This document shows positions 38,348 through 50,200 of a stretch of 64,000 bases of DNA, piece after piece. The translations under genes and the position numbers were made by a program. The notes beneath the pieces were generated by a model. It was given only the letters and a program-made list of their open reading frames with translations, did no database searches and had not been told where the DNA came from. Position 1 is the stretch's first letter. Each line of letters opens with the position of its first letter. The stretch is from Echinococcus granulosus. Its lineage: Eukaryota; Platyhelminthes; Cestoda; Cyclophyllidea; Taeniidae. The stretch spans positions 127,134-191,133 of the forward strand of contig NW_020170478.1 of the NCBI RefSeq assembly GCF_000524195.1, given 5' to 3'.

Positions 38348-39483
38348 TGTTGATGAAACCGATGCTATTGTTTTAGCTAAGGAATCAAAGAAAGTGGGTC
38401 CACCTATCTGGTTTTGGACGTATTTTTCGGCTTTGTTTTAGGTATAGGACATTTGATATGAAAATTCACTCAAGTGATTTAGTCAGAAATCTTCCTAGAT
38501 GTGAGAATGTTTCTGAAAAACCTTTTTCTCCACCAAAACAGACTGCCTTGTAGAGGCGGGAATCATCAACAAACACTTTTGGTGGGGGAATTCTTAGAAC
38601 GAGGGAGGGGCGCCAGCACGCGGATAGATGGGGCAACTTCGTTGGGAGAAAACACGTGTAAAAGCGCCTTATGCGCTTTTCTTCCCTCCCAACTTTTTTT
38701 GCTCTTAGACCGATTCAGATTGCAGTTTTGGACACGAACAAGTGGGATCCCTTTCGTCTCTCCGGGAGGGTTGGGGTAAATCCCCTATTAATCAAATCTG
38801 ATTAGATGAAAATTAATTTTGGATGCTAAAAATACCCCTAATACCGCATTTTTGCGAGGGCGAAAGAGGATTTGGATTTGTGACGAAACATCTTTAGAAG
38901 CTTTAAACATCGGTGAATTTAAGGAGGCCCTACATGTCAATGTGGCCAAGCAAAATTTTGCCTCAGCTGTGCCGAATTAGCCGTCACTCCAAATCTTGCA
39001 ATCTATAAGTCTTCTGGAAGCTAGTCGTGTCCGTTCAGAAGGCGATCTATCACCTTTGGGTAGAGGAAGCTACAAAGAGAAAGAAACGGTCTCCTCTTCA
39101 TACAAGGGTGAATGTAAGCCGGGGATAAGGCCCTCTCTTTTCCATCCTTCCTTCCCTCCCTCTCCACCTCGTAGACTCTTCCCGTGTAGATGAGATGATA
39201 GATGCGGAATATGTCTGACATCTGTGCGACTGGAGTTACAACTACAGAAAAAGAAAAAATGAGCCAACAAAGTAATTTGTAGGAGAAAATAGTGGTTTCG
39301 CGCTTGGGGACAGTAGGTGTTGTGTTGGCCTACACCCTGATTCACCTACCAAGAAACTCGTAATTTACTAAGCACTCGCAGATTTTGCCAATTTTTTTTT
39401 CCAGTTCTACTTTTACTTTCAAGTTTGCTTGGTTCTTTTGGAGCAATTTTTCGCATCTGTAAAGGATTAGGTGCGAAAACCGC

Positions 39484-39675
39484 CTGTCACATATGTGTGC
39501 CGTTGGTAGAAAGATTATTAAGCTAAGCCACTCCAAACTTTTTGAAGCGTGTGAGTTGATGTCAGTTTATTTGCATCTAACATCTAATTTAAAACCTTGT
39601 TAAGGCCTTTTTAATGTTCTTTTTCACATATGATTAGGATGAGGTAAGAACAGGGCGCGTCACATATAAATGACG
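39484..39675. repeat. Two CACATATGTG-type palindromes
   Basis: TGTCACATATGTGTG around 39485–39499 contains the perfect palindrome CACATATGTG (39488–39497). A diverged copy, GCGTCACATATAAATGACG, lies at 39657–39675. Both belong to the family of the large inverted repeat at 49928–49985. Confidence 0.6.
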
Positions 39676-41680
39676 ACGGTAAAGAGTGGGCTATGCCAAA
39701 CACCGTGCTAAAATACAAGGTAAACGTCATAAGAACAGTCCCTTAGACTATTCTCTTTTGGCAATAAAAGGAATGGTTAAGATCTCCTTTGAACTCTTTC
39801 TGAAATTTCGAAATTCACGGACGTCTCATTCAATACTCCATACGCATTTGCTAGAGCTCCAGGACAGAAATCCTTTAATTTAAAATCGGAAAGATCAGCA
39901 GTACCTAATGCGTTCAATCTATCCAAGTTAATCAGACATACACACACACGCACTCCCCTTTTTAAAATGCTTCTACAGTCCGGAAAAAGGAGGACTGCCG
40001 AAACGATCTCCAAATCTTTCAGATGAAATGCCGCTCACCTCCTCCTTCTTCTGCCAAAAATTTGCGTTCCACCGTTTGCGCTACACATTAACTGCATCAT
40101 TAATATTAGTAGCTCTGCATTTTATCCTCCCCGCTCGCCCACCGCATTGGTCCGCGCTCAAGGTCATATCAGCGAGGCGATTATAGCGCGCGTGCAGGCG
40201 CGGGACAATTGAACGCCACCAGGCTACCCCATCCACCCGTTGTATGAAGCCTCCCATTTTGAACAGAACATGTAGAAAAAAGATATATATATACGCACAA
40301 AATGCCGGAAGTGTCTGCAAATGAACCACGCCCAGGGTAGGTGTGGGCAACAAAAACCGTTTGGCTCTCCCTGGGCATCATCAAATAGTTAAAAATAATT
40401 TTAATGACTTTCCTTATACCTAAAAGAATTAATTATGGTCAAATGGTGCATTTGTGTAAACTATCATGAAGCTAGGGTGAAGCACTCGAGTTGCTTCAGC
40501 AGACGTCAACTAGTGGACGAGCCAAGTGACAGCGTAATCTTCTGCTTGGCATTCACTAGCACTACTCCCCACCTCTCATCTTCTGCTATGATAGTGACGT
40601 TGGAAGCGGTCACGTTAGAGGAGTGAAGAAGTTCTGTTCCAAATTCGTTATGGATATTCCTTTGTCGATATTAGCAAATTGGTTGACATTTTGTCTCCAA
40701 ATTTCGGGTTAAAAATAGTAACTTCATTAAGTGATTAATTTATTTTCAACCACAGCAAACATCACTTAGATTTGACAAGTTGACAGTATCAAGCTAAGTT
40801 GTTCAATATGTCAGGGAAAGGCGAGGAGTAGTGGTAGACAGATGAATATCCACACTCTTGTCACAAATGGTTGTCTTGGTTTATCACACAACTCAGTCCG
40901 GAGGAGTGTCAGCCTCCGTAAGCGTGGCGGCAAATTTGCACTCCTCTAGGAGGACGTGAAGGAAGGAGGTAAATTCCTGCCCTCCGATTACTAGGCCATA
41001 TCTTCTGAGAGCTCATTCATGGACCTGTCATCGGGGGATGCAGATGGCTACAAAATGTGTGTGTATGCGCGCAGAATACATCAGAGAGGGAGAGGAAGGG
41101 CTTTGGCATACGATGATTGTGCTATGGGCGGAACGCATGTGCATGTGTCCATGCGCATTCGATGCAGAAGTCAGATCAGGTCCGGCATAGAACGGAGTGA
41201 TGACACACCGGACGCGGCGTCTGTCTAACCTCTGCTGTGACCCTTAGGCATGGAGATGATCATCAGACAGTTTCAAATCTACGTGCGTCATTCTGACTCA
41301 CAACAGCCTCAAGCGATTGCCAAGGGAAGAGCAACAGTGCCTTAGTAGCCGAGTAAAAAGCTTGCAACTTTAAATGAAGGGGGTCTTTAAGAAAATTCTG
41401 CAGTAGTTTTATATACGTCTCATTTTTGGCTAAAAATTTGACCGCTTAGGAGCTGCCTTAAAAGAGCGCCCTGTCTGGAAAGTTTAACTCCCCTATCGGG
41501 CGCCAAATATCGCGTGATGCCACATGCGTCTCTCCTTTTATTTCTACCCACACTATTTGCGCATGAGCAAATATCAAAGGTTTCTTTTTAATCAAGTCAT
41601 TTTGCTTTTTTATTCTCACAACCAAGCAGGTATAGATCTGTACTTTCAAGGGCTCGAAAAATATTTCCCGTTGTTAAGGT

Positions 41681-41703
41681 CTACTTATTTCCCAGATAAG
41701 TAG
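41681..41703. repeat. Hairpin, CTACTTA family
   Basis: CTACTTAT (41681–41688) pairs exactly with ATAAGTAG (41696–41703) around a seven-base loop. It has the same arms and loop length as the copy at 38325 but a different loop sequence. Confidence 0.75.
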
Positions 41704-41840
41704 TTTACTGCACCCTTTTCATTACCTCCTGATTTAGTCAAAGAATTCTGATTAGTGGTTTATTAAAGACGTGAACCCATCCCAAACCGCTCCATTACCC
41801 CTTGGCTGCAATCCAGGGAGCATGAATCTACTGTTTTTCA

Positions 41841-41940
41841 NNNNNNNNNNNNNNNNNNNNNNNNNNNNNNNNNNNNNNNNNNNNNNNNNNNNNNNNNNNN
41901 NNNNNNNNNNNNNNNNNNNNNNNNNNNNNNNNNNNNNNNN
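41841..41940. other. Assembly gap, 100 N
   Basis: A run of exactly 100 undetermined bases. Confidence 1.
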
Positions 41941-44900
41941 GAGCGGTCTACCATGGTAACAGAGGAGAGAAGCCTTCCCTACTTATGAAAGATTGTAAAG
42001 TGTGGAGAAAGGTTTTTGTTTACAGATTCATTTATGGGGGGAAATTTATGCAAAAAAAAGAAGGGTTGGCAAAACTGTTGCTCAAGTTCTGGAAAAACAG
42101 CAGTGGGTCGCAGGACTGCTCAGTTTATACACCTGTTCCCTCTTTCTTGACGAGGGGACGTAAGTAAACAACACTTTCCTCACTTCTGGTGTTGCAAGTC
42201 TCCGTGGACTGAAGGTCACTTTTCTTCCGCCGTCACCGACGGATCAGTCTCTGCAGGCCTCCATAAGTAATTTTTTCTCTTTACAGCATGCGAGAGATGG
42301 GGGGTGCATGCCTCACCGCGTAGCTACTGACGCGGTCCTCGCAACAAAAACGCATCTGAAAGCACCTCTGCTCGCAACACACACACGAAATGGTTAATTA
42401 AAAGGCAGAAAAAGGAGCCTTTTTCAAAATTAAATTCTAAAAAAGTTACAATGGTCCTTCATTCTAAATGCCATTGGCTCCGCGTGTCTAGACAACATAT
42501 CGTCATTCTGTCTCCCGCATAAATCCCAAGTGTCGTCTGGAGGCAGCGCCGTTGTCGCATTAAATGATCCCTACCCCGCAGCCAGCCTCAGTCACACCAG
42601 ACCTCCAAGTTGAAGTGGCCTCCGTGATCCTACTCAATCCCCTCAATGTCGGTGCCATCAGAGAGGTAAAACGAAAAGGGGAACTCTATTTATATTTTGC
42701 ACACGCGAAATTAAAGTACAATGAAATAAAATGCTCAAAATTTTATGACATCCCTCTCAGAGGAGCTCAGCATTCCCCCTTACTTTTGGCGTCGAAGAGG
42801 AAGAGAATTTTAGCGAGTAAGCTCAAAAGGGGAGAGAGGGGACGGTGGTGGGGAAGCTAAAGGAGGCAAGGGGGAGGAAGATGCTGAAACCGCGTATCGA
42901 CCTTTATCTTCAAAAATGAGTCAATTTTTCTCCATTTTTGTGCTTCATTTTGTAAGATTGCCTAAAAAGTCGAATTGGCAGTGTTTACTTTCCATTTTTT
43001 TTTCTCCTAAAACAACACCTGAGGTAGTTGGTAGGCGAGAGCGAAGGATATTGCAGCCCTCATGGTGCGTCGGGTCAGATCTCTTCGCCATTCTTAATCT
43101 CGTCCAGTGGGTGTTGGGGAGCAAAATAGGCGTCGGTAAAGTTTGCGTGGCCTCCTGCTACGAGGAATCGTAATGTTGGAAAGTAAGCTACCACTAGAAG
43201 AATGATCTATTACAAACAAGTGTGTAGTCTTAGAAGGTTTAGCTCCAAGGAGAGGTAAAGATCCCAAGGAATTTTCAACGTCCTCTTTCTTTTGAGTGTG
43301 GCCTTAGAGGTGCCCAATGGTGTCTTTAATGTCTCAGTCGTCACGGGCCGTCGCCTCCTCTGACTTAGAGGTAAATGGTTACCTTTAAGGGCATTCAGTC
43401 GGCCTGATCTCCAAACCCAGTGGTAGTAACCAGTGCGTCAGACACGACAGACCTCCTGCTGTGGATCTCTTAGTTCTGCAAGTCGAATTGCTCAACTCAC
43501 AACGAGGTGTATCAGTCAGAAAATAGTGAATTAATTCAGCCTGCAAAACCTCCGCTGAGGGGAGATCGAAAGGCGCCGAGGTGGTACGCACCGCTTCTTA
43601 CTCATCACGACGCCGATAGAGGGCGTGAGTGGTGCGAAAATGTTTCATAATGTTTGTTTCGAAGTAGACCTTTAGAGTAAATTCATCTGGGTTGCATGCA
43701 TGAGACCTTCAACTGATAAAAGAATCGGTGTGGCCCGGGGGAGAAGAAAAGAAGGTAGGGCGAGGGAGACATTTATTAGCGGAAGACAATTAGTGACTTA
43801 CGCGGGAGGCGGTAGTGGTCAATCCGCTAGCAACACCAAGCATCACTATTTAAATGAATATGTGTTACTATTTTTGGTGCCATTTCCTGTTTTTAAAAGA
43901 CATTAAAACAAACACTGACGTGTTGACACCCACACGTTTCCGTCAGTGGCAATGCAAAATTGCTCCCACTTGGAGTCATTTTTGAGTCCAAAAGAAAAAG
44001 AGCATTCTAAAAATTCGTCGATTTTGGCATTTAACTGGTTTTCATTGTTTGTTTGAATCAGTGACAAAGCGGGAAATTTTAAGGGGAAAATCAATCATTT
44101 GCCCTGTGAAACGCCAGTCTGATGAATTCAAACAAGGCAAGGTTCCTTTTTGAACTTAGAAATTACACTCTGTGCAATGTATTTTCAAAAATTTTTTTGC
44201 TTAATTTAAAAGAATGTGAAACTGATTTTGCGGTTAAATAATACAGTCTGCCGCACCGTGGTGTTTAAAGGCGCAAAGAATGTGAGCCATCCGGGAAAAA
44301 AAGCTCTTCTGGTATGAAAAGTCCTCCATTCTTAATAAATGCTTTTGGATCTACACATGTATGGACCAAAGCGTCTTTTTGCTCCTGTTAGTTTTGGGAA
44401 CTTTTTTGGTTTTTCGACGAATAAGTTGCTGCGTCTAGCTGTGTCTGGCCTGAGAAGATGAGCTGATAAAATCTGGTCGGCCCGGAGATGCGATCCGTGA
44501 AGTCTAAAGACATCACTTCCGGTTGGTCGGAGCTGCAAAACAATCTAGAAGTTGTGATTGATAGTTAGCAAATTTTCCTGGAGGCAAGAAGACGTCGGAT
44601 GATGCCCTCGTCCGCGAGACACTTTTTCTACACCTCTGCGCTACTGTACTCTGGTTTCCATTCAGACAGCGTTAAACCAGCTGCTTAAGTATCATCAAAT
44701 TCAAGTCGAATGCCTCTACGGATGCTAAGTGATGTGGATGGCTTCGTCAGTTCCCTCAGCACCGTTTGCGGGCCTAAAATAGACCCCCTGAAAGCCATCA
44801 TTTTTCACCCATTCATTTAAGCGATACTTTTGGAAAATCAATCGCAATAAATTCATCATAAATAAATAAAATAAAAAAACGCGAACTTTTACTCGGTGTT

Positions 44901-45483
44901 ATGAGGTAGCGCTTTTACCCCTCATCCGCAAGAGGTGCGAATCAGCACCTCGACAGCCCTCATGGGCTGAAGATACTACTTAAGTAAGGAACTGCTGCCC
45001 ATAATTTTCCCATTTGGTGGTATTCTCTAACGGTCCAGGGCTTGAGGAATGTTCTGCCAGTTTTGAAAATGTATCAGGAGAGAAGGGAAACGAGCTCGTC
45101 CAGTTTCCACCTAAACAAGGCGGTCCCAGCTGTTTTGGCTGTCAAAACTGTGTTGAGCATTTGGTTTAGTAGACCGCATGTTATTTTTTCCGTCCGAAAA
45201 AACCAAGGCACCTAAGTTTCGACAAACACTACCCTGTTTCCTGATTAAGATGATACAGGCGCTGCCAGCATTCAGATTGGTTGGAAGTCGGGCGGAGCAA
45301 AATGATCACCTTGTTTACAGCATTCTAGTTCAAAACAAAAAAATGGAGTGTCGAAAGCGGAAACAAGAAAAAGTATAAAAAAAATTGGGAGATATAGATG
45401 GATGGATAAACACGGGATGAGCGTGTTCCCACTGCCTAACCCACCCCATTATCTTTACCCCTCTTTCTCGCCACCCAAACCAG
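41941..45483. other. Non-coding DNA
   Basis: No exon can be supported. An open stretch at 42564–42665, bounded by AG and GT, reads like protein (VTPDLQVEVASVILLNP), but its phase fits neither neighbouring exon. The rest is AT-rich, with short unrelated open frames. Confidence 0.45.
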
Positions 45484-45809
45484 AAATGCTCTCAAGTCTC
45501 TCCGCCGCCTCCTCCTCCAACACCAGCCCCGCCACGGCCGCCGTTATGGCTGCTGCAGCCGCAGCAGCCGCTGTCTCCACCAAACACACGTGGTCGGCAA
45601 TAGCAACCACCACCCACCTCACCGCCGTCTCTTCATCACCCGCCACCGTCACCCCTTCCCTGCTGTTGCGCACCCCAGCGGGGGTGGTGGAAGCGGCTTC
45701 ACTTGATCGGCGCCTCCCACTGCCTATCTTTCTCACAGCCAATGGGAAGGCGGCGCTGCAGGGCGGAGAAGCCTGCGTGCTGGCGGGAGGCAATGACCAC
45801 TCTAGCTAG
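45484..45809 (+). CDS. Ala/Ser/Thr-rich terminal coding exon, gene uncertain
   Basis: A pyrimidine-rich acceptor ending CCAG at 45482–45483 opens an exon read as E-MLSSLSAASS, then a run of Ala-rich sequence (AAAAAAAA core), Ser/Thr-rich segments, LLLRTPAGVVEAASLDRRLP and a TAG at 45807–45809. AATAAA lies 21 nt after the stop. The combination of acceptor, open frame, stop and poly(A) signal supports a 3' terminal exon. Its entry phase (two bases AA) fits the donor at 38051 of the receptor gene (GCT G plus AA gives Glu), so it could be an alternative C-terminus of that protein across a 7.4-kb intron. It could equally belong to another gene. Low-complexity composition makes an accidental open frame possible. 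Confidence 0.4.
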
Positions 45810-45829
45810 CCCGACTGTACATACTTGCA

Positions 45830-45835
45830 AATAAA
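45830..45835 (+). promoter_or_regulatory. Poly(A) signal AATAAA
   Basis: A canonical hexamer 21 nt downstream of the TAG that ends the Ala-rich exon on the same strand. Confidence 0.55.
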
Positions 45836-47097
45836 GTGATTTCCCGTGCCACCTGTTTTCTATGCGCGGGGGTGGTGATTTGGGGGAGGGGGGAGGTAGA
45901 GGCTTCTTTGGGGAAGTAATAATGAAGTAGGGAATGAGGGTTGTGCTTCTGCTACTGTAGGTTAGTGAGTAGTGTGCTCCAACGAGCCAATTGACGTCAG
46001 GGATGAATCTGCGGAGACGCCTGACAGATGTGCTGGTAACGACGTCTACTTCCGTGTTCCACGAGAAGGCCATCAACAAGCAAGGCGAAATCCTACTTAA
46101 AAGAGTGCTTTATGGAGCTGTCTACCGCATCCATGCGGGGACCCCTATTCCTCCGCCTCTCTTCTAGCCGAATAGAACCGTGAAAAGCTTGGCTGAAGAG
46201 CACTAAAGCGGGAACAAAGTGACAAGGAGGAGGAGGTGGAAGTCACTAGCCCAGCGAATGGCTCTACTTGTAGGCTAACCATCCTCCGATCAGTGATTGG
46301 CGCATGCAATGTCCTCGATGTGGAGCCCAGTCCGGTCCTGAGTGGTATGAAACTAGTGCACTTCCCCTGACCCAAAACATTTCACGAATGGGAGGGGCGA
46401 AACACCAGGCATAATAGAACTGCCGAGATGCCTCAGTAACGTCGGGCCCAAAGGGCTGCAATGCCTGGTGTTCCTAGTCGGCGGGAGGTTTGATGCCACA
46501 CCCCCCTCTCCGACGTGCAAGGCGTGAGGGGCCTTGTACCGGTTCAGCTACTCCGTTTGACTGAATGTGTCCAGTCCCGTGGGCAATTCAGTCTCCTCAG
46601 GTTGTACTTTCGCTCTCAGCAGGATGACCCTCAGACCGTGCCAGCAGCCCATTACCTCTTGCCGACAACTTCAGGGAGGACTCAAGGCGCCGTTCGGAAG
46701 GACTGTCGTTGAACACAGTTCAATTAATGCTAGCCATCTTGTTCGAGGTGCTCCACTTCACCCGATGATCTCATGCAAGCGATAGTGGACATCAATTTCG
46801 GAGCCGCCTTCCATACTCATTTCCGCGGACAGCGATTTTCCACTTCCTGAATTGCTCTCACTCTTGACGTTCAAGACTTTCGAGTTGTTCATGTCAACCC
46901 ATTGATATGTGAAGTGTCCGCTTACGAGTGATCAAACAAGAACACGGTACCCGCTGGCTAAAGGTCTGAGTCCTGAGCTGACTCAGGGCGATCTGCCGAG
47001 TTCCAAGCGCCATCAGCAGAAGCATTTGCGGTTAACGGGAGGGGCACCCCCTCCTCTTCCTCATCAGCACGCAAGCCAGACACACAAAAAACCCAAC
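45836..47097. other. Region between convergent gene ends
   Basis: No conserved gene is seen between the plus-strand Ala-rich exon and the minus-strand CAND1 3' end. A perfect 12-bp inverted repeat (46401–46412 with 46461–46472) encloses a 48-nt GC-rich spacer. A 44-codon minus-strand frame (46758–46892) has no recognisable identity. Confidence 0.5.
46401..46472. repeat. 12-bp perfect inverted repeat with 48-nt spacer
   Basis: AACACCAGGCAT (46401–46412) is the exact reverse complement of ATGCCTGGTGTT (46461–46472). The spacer holds GGGCCC. It could form a stem-loop in RNA from either strand; no known RNA family is recognised. Confidence 0.5.
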
Positions 47098-47103
47098 TTT
47101 ATT
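47098..47103 (-). promoter_or_regulatory. Poly(A) signal of CAND1 (AATAAA on the minus strand)
   Basis: TTTATT on the plus strand reads AATAAA on the minus strand, about 185 nt downstream of the CAND1 stop codon. It is the first such hexamer noticed after the gene. Confidence 0.55.
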
Positions 47104-47287
47104 TCACTTCTCAATAATGTCACCTTTCTGGGTGTTCCTTATCAAGCAATAACAAAAGGGGGGGAGCGATGGTTCAGCAAGAGTTCGGTTAAGCTACAGA
47201 AGGAGGGGAGCAGACGAGGAGAGCCGAGTGGAAGGAGGAGGTGATGACAATGAGTTACGAGGGATTGCCGCCTCGTGCTCTTCAGCC

Positions 47288-50200
47288 TCAAACCTTCGTC
47301 AAGAACGACTCACCACCCACCACTTCCATCCACATGGAGGTGAGTGTCTTTTCGGATCGAATGACCTTTATCAACTCGCAAAAGAATTGATTTTTGCCTA
47401 CAAATAAGAAACGGAATATTCAACATAGGAAGTGGAAGTGAAGCCGATCCATAATACAACGCTCTATCTTCCTTTCAATCAGCGATTCCCTCAGCACTTC
47501 CAAGCGTCTTTTCAATGACTGGAGGCGCCGGCCTCAAAGAATCCTTTGTTCGATGGATGGATGGATACAGGATGGATGAATGTGGGTGTCTATAGCCAAC
47601 AGACTAAGAACATCCACCCATCATGAAACAATATTTTATCAGTTTCGGCAAAAACTACTTACAACACCAATTCAGCGACCAGCCAAGCAGCCAGAAAGAG
47701 TAAGCCATATTTCACGATAAAGTTTTGAAAGGCTACATTCTGTTACCACTCTTCATTTAATGAAATCTTCGTCCACTTCAACCCAAAAACATACTATCGG
47801 AAGTTGCTACTCACAACACTAATTCAAGTGTCGTCCCTTCAAGGTGACGAGGATTCCCTGGAGCCCAACTCCTAGGTGGAGTAGGTTGTAGAAGCTCAGC
47901 GTAAGCAGGAACTACTGCTCACCTTCGATTCACATGCCATCCACCTATCCTTGAAGCACAAAGAAACACTACGAGTAGATACTACTTATATCAGATATTC
48001 AGTGACCTTTTACATGCCCCTATGAAACACTTTAAAAGAGCAAAAAGGAATAGATAAAGCACACTCACGCATATCGGGGATTTTTGGAAAATCGGCAATG
48101 ACTGAGAGAGCACAAGACTTCACTTCCTCCAACTTCTCTGTCTCCCGTTTCACCAGGTCGCCTTTTGGTTGAAGTTGCAGGATGGCCGTCAGCGCCTGGG
48201 ACAGCTCTGGCATTTCTACGAAGGCAAGGAGATAAAATTTGACGAGCAGGTAATCCTGAAATATCTCTTACGTCAGAGAGTCGATCCCGTAATAGCAAAT
48301 ATGGAGGATCGCAGGTGGGCACTGAATGGACTTACTGTCGACCTAGATATACCTATATGCCAAGAATATTCAAAGATTCGAGTGGAACAGGTAGGCTCCT
48401 CTACGAAGAAGACACTACCTGCTAAAAAAATTAAAAGTTGAGGCACACCACCTTTGCGTAAACTCGCATGCGCCTATTTCAGCATCTTCCAGTGAGCCTA
48501 ATGAATCAGATCCAGCAGCACAGTATCAGCTGATAAGCTCCCAGGAGTCATGGAAAGGACTCTGTGGGATCTAGTCAAGCATGCCCAACAGACAAGTTCA
48601 GTCGGTGACAAATTCTAGACGGCATTTTCATTCAAAGCAATCTGCACGAAGTTGAGAGTATTAACTGCGTCAAAAAACCTCCCGGGCCTCTGCGATAAGC
48701 CCTGAAAACTGGAAGATGCAGGATTTAAAGGAGCGTCACTCACTTCTAACAATATCAATAGGAGCAAGTTGAATGACCCTTCGAAGAATGTGACAAACGA
48801 CGAGTTTCACGTGATTGTTGTCCCGCAGTCCTTCAATGAGGGGATCCAGAAGAGTACTCATCGAAAGACGATCCGTGTGGTTCTCCAGCAGGGTTGACAT
48901 GCACTCGTAGGCCGTCTAGAAGAGGAAGGGGGGAGGAGGAAGAAGCGAAAAGACGAACAGTGGCAAGATGGTCAGGCAAACAGTTCATAGCCGGTAAGAT
49001 GAGGTCTCCTCTGTGAAGGCACTTCGAATCCCACTTGACACTTTTAGTACCGGAATCCCTTCCATCCCTCGTGGTCTTGAGCGCTCTGCACCGTTCACAC
49101 CGCTAGGCAGGGCATCTTGCAACCTCCTGATATGCGCACGCATAAAGACAGGCAAACTCCTCCTCCGTCTCGCAAAAGCGGGGCTACGGAAAAAGTTCGT
49201 TTCGACATTCCTCTGCACTCCAAGATGACAGATCGTAAGCCTAACTGAAGGGAGGGCCAGCTCGTTGGCCAGTGAGAAGCAGTTGCATGAAGGCAATTGC
49301 GACGCCTCGTCCTCTTCCTGCCTCTCCTCCGTCTCTTGTCAAGCTGAATGCTTATCACTTCGACAGGAAACGCCTCCAACCAGATCGCACTACACCGAAT
49401 TAGAGTCGATGCGCAAATCCGCATATTTTAAAACGCAAATTTTGAGCAGCTAAACCGCCTCCCCTCTTGGCAGGAAGAACGACTTCGCATCCAACCAAGG
49501 GTAGAAAAAAGCATCAGATGTCAAAATGACCTCGAAATGATTTGCGCTTTTAAACCCACTTTCCATCTGCAACGATTCCGTCAATGGGAACAAAACGCTT
49601 ATAAAGGGGCAGTTTAAATGAGGTGGAATGTTTGTTTAAATGTGATGCAGGCCCTGGGGGATTCGGAAGGGGCAAACTTCTGCATTTTACTCCCTTGTGA
49701 AGTCATTTTTGACAAGGTGTCAGTTGGCAAGCACCTGGTGTGAATGTGGCAAAGTAGTGAGAATCCCCGCCCTGTAAAAAACGATCACTGCCACGGTGGC
49801 CAGTGCGGATTGACCACCATAAGGCCTACAAAGTAGAAAGTGATCATTCTCCCACCAAGAATAGCACGCGTTAAGTTTAACCAATCTGTTTGCCGCCCAC
49901 AGTTACCATAAACTGATAAAGGACAAGCGTCACGTATGTGTGACATGCGGTGCCAGATAAGAGCGGGTGTCACATATACGTGACGTAGATTGGAACCACA
50001 ACAGAGCTTGCAGCCTCCCAAGAAGAATCCAATAAATTCTCAATCACTTTTTCCACCAATCGATCCCACCAGTTGAAGTGTTCAAATATCTTCCCATTTG
50101 TTAGCTTTTCGACATGAAACTCGATAGATCAAGCGGCCGAGTTATGTCGCCTGGTGGATGCAGTCCTGACAGACTAACGCCATGAGAGTTGGTTGCCACG

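Larger units (their letters stand above)
38230..41840. other. Non-coding DNA downstream of the receptor
   Basis: No exon is supported. It contains a CTACTTA hairpin at 38325–38347 and 41681–41703, two CACATATG-type palindromes (39484–39500 and 39657–39675), and an AT repeat near 40283. If the donor at 38051 is used, this is intron sequence. Confidence 0.5.

Noticed and set aside
42564..42665. Possible cassette exon between the receptor and the Ala-rich exon
   Set aside because: Entry can be made to fit phase 1, but the donor leaves phase 0 while the 45484 exon needs one leftover base, so the chain does not close.
45455..45793. Minus-strand 112-codon Ala/Gly-rich frame opposite the Ala-rich exon
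   Set aside because: It is the mirror of GC-rich Ala codons. The plus strand has the acceptor, stop and AATAAA.
46758..46892. Minus-strand 44-codon frame (starts MNNSKVLNVKSESNSG) after CAND1
   Set aside because: It lies beyond the CAND1 poly(A) signal, has no supporting splice sites and no known family. It was kept out for lack of evidence.
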